Assembly: GCA_041623895.1 (NCBI GenBank)
Contig: JBFJVZ010000038.1
Location: forward strand, 1 to 28,578
DNA length: 28,578 bases
Direction of reading: 5' to 3'
From: JBFJVZ01 sp041623895
GTDB taxonomy: Bacteria; Planctomycetota; Planctomycetia; Pirellulales; Pirellulaceae
Below, in pieces: positions 25,701 through 28,578 of the stretch (position 1 is its first letter; each line of letters begins with the position of its first letter). The notes under the pieces were generated by a model. That model did not search any database. It saw only the letters and a list, made by a program, of their open reading frames with translations, and was not told the DNA's origin. The position numbers were made by a program, and so were the translations under genes.

Positions 25701-25870
25701 TCCCGGCGGTATGGAAACGATTCTTCAAAATCGCGCGGGGCAGCAACGCCTGGTTGGTCGATGGCAAACTGGAAAATCGCCAGGGAGTCATTCACGTGAT
25801 TGTCGGTCGCATCACCGACCTGGCTGACGAAGTCGACGGGCTAACGATCCGATCACGCGATTTTCATTAG
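22751..25870 (+). CDS. dnaE2: Error-prone DNA polymerase III alpha subunit (DnaE2/ImuC)
   Basis: A 1039-residue C-family polymerase. The opening MQYVELHCKSNFSFLEGASH is the PHP-domain signature of the DnaE2/ImuC branch, and the C-terminus RSRDFH also fits that branch. The palm has CQGRGSAANSAVCY at 340 and acidic residues in PDIDVDF (381-387), with the third Asp in KVDVLALGML (D530). A helix-hairpin-helix region follows, and an OB-fold lies at about 945-1020 (VRVAGLVLLRQRPG). It carries out mutagenic translesion synthesis after DNA damage, normally with ImuB and ImuA; neither is in this window, so the gene stands alone here. The ATG at 22751 is preceded by GGAAAAGTGAG; a TTG at 22703 would add 16 unrelated residues and span the putative SOS box. 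Confidence 0.92.
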   Translation: MQYVELHCKSNFSFLEGASHAAEMVEQAANLGYAGLALTDRETVAGVVRGFAPAKDLGFKYIVGSEVHPDDAPSMVLWPTDREAYGHLCRLLSRGRMRCEKGSCDLSFSDIAELNDGIIAGVLPVRHKGSSAQVPAAPSIGRFLRAEFRDVFGDRGYLICELHRGVDDAEYVSRLRTLALQNDVPLVAAGGAHYHTAQRMLVHDCVTAIRNGTTISEVHQHRFANSQHHLRSLPEIADIYRDVPDAIARTIEIADRCTFSLDELRYEYPEEIAPPGMTLIEHLRRLTWEGAQQRWPGGVPEKVLETIRHEMQLIAELHYEAYFLTVWDLVRFARERNILCQGRGSAANSAVCYCLGITNVDPSQSDLLFERFVSRERNEAPDIDVDFEHQRREEVLQYLYDKYGRDRAGMTATVTTYRTKSAIREVGKALGISADTIDTMSKLAGKDEEFSERCRASGLDPESEIGQRFIYIVESLKGFPRHLSQHVGGMVMTAGSLCELCPVENAAMEGRTVIQWDKDDLDELGILKVDVLALGMLSALHRCFDLVAKHHGRTLSLANVPHDDRPTYDMICRADTMGVFQIESRAQMSMLPRLRPRCYYDLVIEVAIVRPGPIQGNMVHPYLKARGNPDSVVYPNDAIRGVLEKTLGVPIFQEQAMRLAVVAAGFTPGEADQLRRAMAAWRRPGVIDQFRVQLLAGMKAAGLTGEFADQVFNQIRGFGEYGFPESHAASFALLVYASSYLKCHYPAAFCVALLNSQPMGFYAPAQLVSDARKHGVCVRGVDVNHSDYESSLEPDPNRGQPAIRLGLQSIRGLPTEAALRVMTVRHQDGPFQDLNQFAKTTGLAKSAIATLADADAFCSLAGDRRAAVWQSLGQQATPGGQPLLDEIDDHETVPDQLSPMSPLEEVYADYNTTGLSLKAHPISFARRELQQLRCVTASQLVDLRDGRHVRVAGLVLLRQRPGTAKGITFVTLEDETGAINLVLFPAVWKRFFKIARGSNAWLVDGKLENRQGVIHVIVGRITDLADEVDGLTIRSRDFH

Positions 25871-25955
25871 AGCATTTTCATCTTTCACGTAGCCGTTTCC
25901 GAAACAGGGGTCAGGTACCAACAGCCGGCACGGCCCTGCGGGTGCTTGGCCGACT

Positions 25956-26696
25956 TTACAGAATCGACTCGGCCACCAGACGCTCGGTTTTCTCCGTGCA
26001 GACTTCGACATGCCATTGGCCGACGCCCGTATCTCGATGTGGGAAGTAGACCATCTGAAAATAGATTTTCAACGGCACTTCGCGATCGTAATTCACCAAT
26101 ACGACGTCGGCGCGGTCCAGGCGAAACTGATGATACACCCGTGTGGCTTGATCCAGCTCCCAGGTTCCACCGGGCCCCAATTCCTGGATCGTTTTGTTGA
26201 CCGACTCCTGGCTGAACATTTCCAGCGCCGAGCGAGCCCCGTCGCTCATTTCGTAGTGTTGTTTCAGCGACATGTTATGCATGTAGCGATTGCTGTAATT
26301 CTTCTTCAGCTCCATCGCCAATTCCATTTCACCGCGCGCGACAATCTCCACATACTGCCTGGCAAAGTACTCCGCCTGCGAACCGAGCGTCATCGTTTTC
26401 ATCCAAGGCAGAAAGAAACCGCAGGCTCCGAAACCGGCAGCCAGCACGAGTCCAACTTTTGCCTGCCGCACACCCACGGGAGCCGGGCCGTCATACTTTC
26501 GCAGCGCAAAAAAACCGAAAAACATGGCCAGGATGGGGATCAGCAGTAACGGCGCGCCGACCAGCGCCAGCGCGCTCGCCAGCCCAAGAATCAACGCCAG
26601 GAAGCCCGAGATCCGCAAGGGCACGGTTTCCTCCGATTCATAGCCCGTTTCGGCGGACATCCCGAGACCTGGTGGATTACTCAATTCCGATGTCAT
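25956..26696 (-). CDS. Unrecognised membrane protein with soluble C-terminal domain
   Basis: A 246-residue protein of unknown function. After a soluble lead of about 28 residues come two or three hydrophobic helices (ISGFLALILGLASALALVGA, LLLIPILAMFFGFFAL, VGLVLAAGFGACGFF), resembling the membrane part of small DUF4190-like proteins. A soluble domain of about 130 residues follows, rich in charged and aromatic residues, which may fold like a small NTF2/SnoaL-type sensor; that is only a guess. The ATG at 26696 (MTSELSNPPG) is preferred, with a weak AAGAAG upstream; the frame is open to 26816 but those residues cross the lpxB-downstream hairpin. It follows lpxB in the same direction after 131 bases. 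Confidence 0.68.
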   Translation of the reverse strand: MTSELSNPPGLGMSAETGYESEETVPLRISGFLALILGLASALALVGAPLLLIPILAMFFGFFALRKYDGPAPVGVRQAKVGLVLAAGFGACGFFLPWMKTMTLGSQAEYFARQYVEIVARGEMELAMELKKNYSNRYMHNMSLKQHYEMSDGARSALEMFSQESVNKTIQELGPGGTWELDQATRVYHQFRLDRADVVLVNYDREVPLKIYFQMVYFPHRDTGVGQWHVEVCTEKTERLVAESIL

Positions 26697-26733
26697 CAAT
26701 GCAAACTTCTTAAAAAAACCAATGAACCGCAGT

Positions 26734-26753
26734 GTTCTCGCCCAACCGAGAAC
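26734..26753 (-). terminator. Possible hairpin downstream of lpxB
   Basis: GTTCTCG (26734-26740) and CGAGAAC (26747-26753) form a perfect 7-bp stem with a 6-base loop, about 75 bases after the lpxB stop on the minus strand. A T-run comes only about 15 bases beyond the stem, so termination is uncertain. Confidence 0.3.
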
Positions 26754-26827
26754 CGTTGACGTTGGTGCTGATACGCAACGAACCCCGATTTGGTTTGCCG
26801 CAAACAAACAGAACATCCGGATCCTGA

Positions 26828-28021
26828 TCAGGCAGCCACGGGCAAACGGGTCGTATCGCTGATCCCCGTCCCCAAGCGGTCACAGATCCAGTTCGCGGCC
26901 CGGGCGGTGGCCCCGGGCCCGGCGTACTGCCGGCGAAGCTGATCCAATGCCGCCAACGTTTGCTTGTAGTAGTACTGATCCCCCAGCATCGCATCGATCG
27001 AGTGGGTCAGGAACTGGACCGCCGGCGCGGTGTTGCCGACGGAGACCATTTCAGGAAAAACTTTACGCTGCCCCATCAAATTCGGCAGCGTCAAACTGTC
27101 GACTCCAATCATGCATTTGCCAAAGGCATACAAGAATCTGCCGACGCGATACAGCACCGCGGCCGGTGTTCGCCGCGCCATTAACTCCAAACTGACGCTA
27201 CCGCTGACCATCATGGCACAGCGCGACGCTTCAATGATTTCGCTTGTCATGCCAACGCAAAAATCGATTGGTAGTGCTTTGTCCGCAGCACTCAGTTGGT
27301 TGCGACACCACACGCATTGGCTGTCCCGGTAGGCAGCAACTAAAAACCTGGCGTGCGGGTGCCGTGGGTGAAGTTCGCGGATCGATTGCAACATGATCGG
27401 CCAGTTGCGGTGCACCTCGTGCGTGCGTGACCCTGGCAAGACCGCTACCAGTTCTTGCCCGCCGGAGCGATGTGCCGCCAGCCGCTGGAGACACTTCGTA
27501 TCCAACGGTTGTGTCGCCACGGCATCAAAAAACGGATGTCCAACGTAGGTGGTCGGGATGCCATGCCGGGTGAAGTATTCCTGTTCAATCGGCAAGACTG
27601 CCAACACGTGATCAACGCTGCGGCGCATCTTCTTCACGCGCCATCCACCCCAAGCCCAAAGCTGCGGCGGACAGTAATAATACACAGGGATCGAATATCG
27701 TTTTGCACGCCGTGCGATATGCCAATTGAATCCGGGAAAGTCGACCAACACGACCGCATCCACGTTCCCCGCGCGGAACACCTCCTCCGCTTCATCGGCA
27801 AAGCGAAAGAACTGACGCAGTTTTGGCAGCACTTCCAGCAGCCCAACCACCGCGTGCTGCGTCAAGTCACGATCAAGGCGGCACCCGGCAGCCGCCATTT
27901 CCCGGCCGCCAAACCCGCGGCTGCGAATGCCGGGATCTTGCCTGGCGAGCTCGGCGATCAATCGGCCCGCGTGCTGATCGCCGCTCGGTTCACCCACGGA
28001 AAAGAAGATATTGGTAGCCAT
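26828..28021 (-). CDS. lpxB: Lipid-A-disaccharide synthase
   Basis: A 397-residue glycosyltransferase of family GT19. The N-terminus has SVGEPSGDQHAGRLI, followed by GFGGREMAAAGC, DFPGFNWHIARRAK, YYCPPQLWAWGGWRVKKM and VLPGSRTHEV, and near the C-terminus SGSVSLELM and LPNLMGQRKVFPE. These are the hallmark LpxB blocks. It condenses UDP-2,3-diacylglucosamine with lipid X to form the lipid A disaccharide at the inner membrane, so the organism probably builds a lipid A-bearing outer membrane. The ATG at 28021 is chosen because it starts exactly at the conserved N-terminus; the frame is open to 28228 but would run through the upstream terminator. No other lpx gene is adjacent. Confidence 0.95.
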   Translation of the reverse strand: MATNIFFSVGEPSGDQHAGRLIAELARQDPGIRSRGFGGREMAAAGCRLDRDLTQHAVVGLLEVLPKLRQFFRFADEAEEVFRAGNVDAVVLVDFPGFNWHIARRAKRYSIPVYYYCPPQLWAWGGWRVKKMRRSVDHVLAVLPIEQEYFTRHGIPTTYVGHPFFDAVATQPLDTKCLQRLAAHRSGGQELVAVLPGSRTHEVHRNWPIMLQSIRELHPRHPHARFLVAAYRDSQCVWCRNQLSAADKALPIDFCVGMTSEIIEASRCAMMVSGSVSLELMARRTPAAVLYRVGRFLYAFGKCMIGVDSLTLPNLMGQRKVFPEMVSVGNTAPAVQFLTHSIDAMLGDQYYYKQTLAALDQLRRQYAGPGATARAANWICDRLGTGISDTTRLPVAA

Positions 28022-28126
28022 GATCGCTGAGTACTCAAACCCTGCAGCTGGGGTCAATCCCAGCGACCAATTCCCCGCTCGGAATCCGGTAATGCTGCCA
28101 AACGGAATGAATGCCTCATCAACAGC

Positions 28127-28167
28127 AAAAAAAAACGACCTGGCGGGATAATCCCGGCCAGGTCGTT
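28127..28167 (-). terminator. Intrinsic terminator of the Cys-repeat gene
   Basis: On the minus strand an 11-bp perfect stem (arms 28157-28167 and 28134-28144, loop 12 bases that can pair further) runs directly into a T-run, seen as nine A residues at 28127-28135 on the plus strand. It lies 41 bases after the Cys-repeat gene stop and separates it from lpxB. Confidence 0.88.
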
Positions 28168-28208
28168 GTTTGGTCACATCTGAAGGATCAGTGCGCTCGT
28201 TCGCTTTT

Positions 28209-28578
28209 TCAGCGAACGAAACGAGCACTGGCTTGAATGACGTGACGCTTTTTCATCATCCGGGCGCTGGGGTCAACGACCGGTGCCGGTGGCATCGGAG
28301 CTGCATCAGCAGCCGGTGCTGCAACGGGAGCTGGTACTGGTGCGTGTACCGGAGCGGCACCGCAACAAGCATCGCAACCACTGTCGCAACCACTGTCACA
28401 ACCACTGTCGCAAGACTTCTTGCAGCCGAGGTTGCCGAACAGTTTGCCCAACAGCCCGCCACAGCTCTTCTTGCGTCCGCAACCGCTGTCGCAGCCGCTG
28501 TCGCAGCCAGCAGCTTCGCAACCGCAAGCCGGAGCTTGGCAGCAACCAGCAGCAGCAGCTTCGCAACCGCAAGCCGGA
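28209..28578 (-). CDS. Cysteine-repeat protein, 5' truncated by window edge
   Basis: The minus-strand frame is open to the window edge, so only the C-terminal 122 residues are seen. The N-terminal half is made of Cys-rich repeats: a 15-residue unit (PACGCEAA..) whose coding DNA repeats nearly exactly every 45 bases, followed by tetrapeptide CDSG repeats in two clusters flanking RKKSCGGLLGKLFGNLGC. Then comes a Pro/Ala-rich linker (VHAPVPAPVAAPAAD) and a short basic tail (MMKKRHVIQASARFVR). The start and any signal peptide lie outside. Cys-rich repeat proteins have been linked to the proteinaceous cell envelope of planctomycetes; metal binding is the other obvious possibility. Short in-frame starts at 28451 or 28462 are rejected because the repeats continue upstream of them. 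Confidence 0.75.
   Translation of the reverse strand, partial: PACGCEAAAAGCCQAPACGCEAAGCDSGCDSGCGRKKSCGGLLGKLFGNLGCKKSCDSGCDSGCDSGCDACCGAAPVHAPVPAPVAAPAADAAPMPPAPVVDPSARMMKKRHVIQASARFVR
28372..28413 (-). repeat. 12-bp tandem repeats encoding CDSG
   Basis: Three consecutive 12-base units at 28372-28383, 28384-28395 and 28396-28407 (TCGCAACCACTG, one with TCACA) plus a half unit, each coding for Cys-Asp-Ser-Gly on the minus strand. The units are nearly identical at the DNA level, which suggests recent expansion. Confidence 0.8.
28508..28578 (-). repeat. 26-bp direct repeat, 45-base period, in the Cys-repeat gene
   Basis: The 26 bases at 28508-28533 recur exactly at 28553-28578, giving a 45-base (15-codon) period. 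The array probably continues past the window edge. Confidence 0.8.

Noticed and set aside
28372..28578. Repeats at the window end as a possible CRISPR array
   Set aside because: Units are 12 and 45 bases, in frame with a Cys-rich protein, and have no unique spacers.

Overview
The window looks like chromosome from a planctomycete, most likely a Pirellulaceae (Rhodopirellula-like) bacterium. The evidence is a PVC-type heme-binding protein joined to a propeller and HEAT repeats, a cysteine-repeat protein of the kind seen in planctomycetes, long genes with TTG/GTG starts and weak Shine-Dalgarno sites, moderately high GC, and lpxB, which indicates lipid A. I see no rRNA, tRNA, CRISPR array, prophage or intact insertion sequence. 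All assignments come from reading motifs; no database search was possible.

Layout. (1) 1-6875, plus strand: the 3' part of a large PVC c-type cytochrome/HEAT protein, a Tat-exported calcineurin-like phosphoesterase and an MMPL/RND exporter, all closely spaced. (2) 7174-14016, plus strand: a three-gene redox cluster. It holds a gamma-alpha fused 2-oxoacid:ferredoxin oxidoreductase subunit (KorA type), its thiamine-pyrophosphate beta subunit (KorB type), and a 1315-residue protein. That protein reads as an eroded single-chain pyruvate:ferredoxin oxidoreductase (NifJ order) with a C-terminal Fe-S ferredoxin domain. It is the most unusual object in the window. (3) 14032-16240, minus strand: two adjacent double-CBS proteins, then a small cysteine-containing protein and a membrane protein, both unrecognised. 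(4) 16261-22008, plus strand: a membrane-anchored class 3 lipase, a TrkH potassium transporter, a 120-bp element with terminal inverted repeats (MITE-like), an NfeD-type membrane serine protease and a polytopic membrane protein. (5) 21975-28578: a tandem TM2-domain protein (minus), the error-prone polymerase dnaE2/imuC (plus) with a possible SOS box, an unrecognised membrane protein (minus), lpxB (minus), and the 3' part of a Cys-repeat protein (minus) followed by a clear intrinsic terminator.

How the genes fit together. The KorA/KorB pair should supply low-potential electrons by oxidatively decarboxylating a 2-oxoacid, probably 2-oxoglutarate. The adjacent giant protein could scaffold the complex or carry its electrons, since it has a ferredoxin domain but appears to lack the thiamine-binding motifs. 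The other genes are mostly independent housekeeping or envelope functions: K+ uptake, lipid A synthesis, membrane quality control, damage-induced replication and export.
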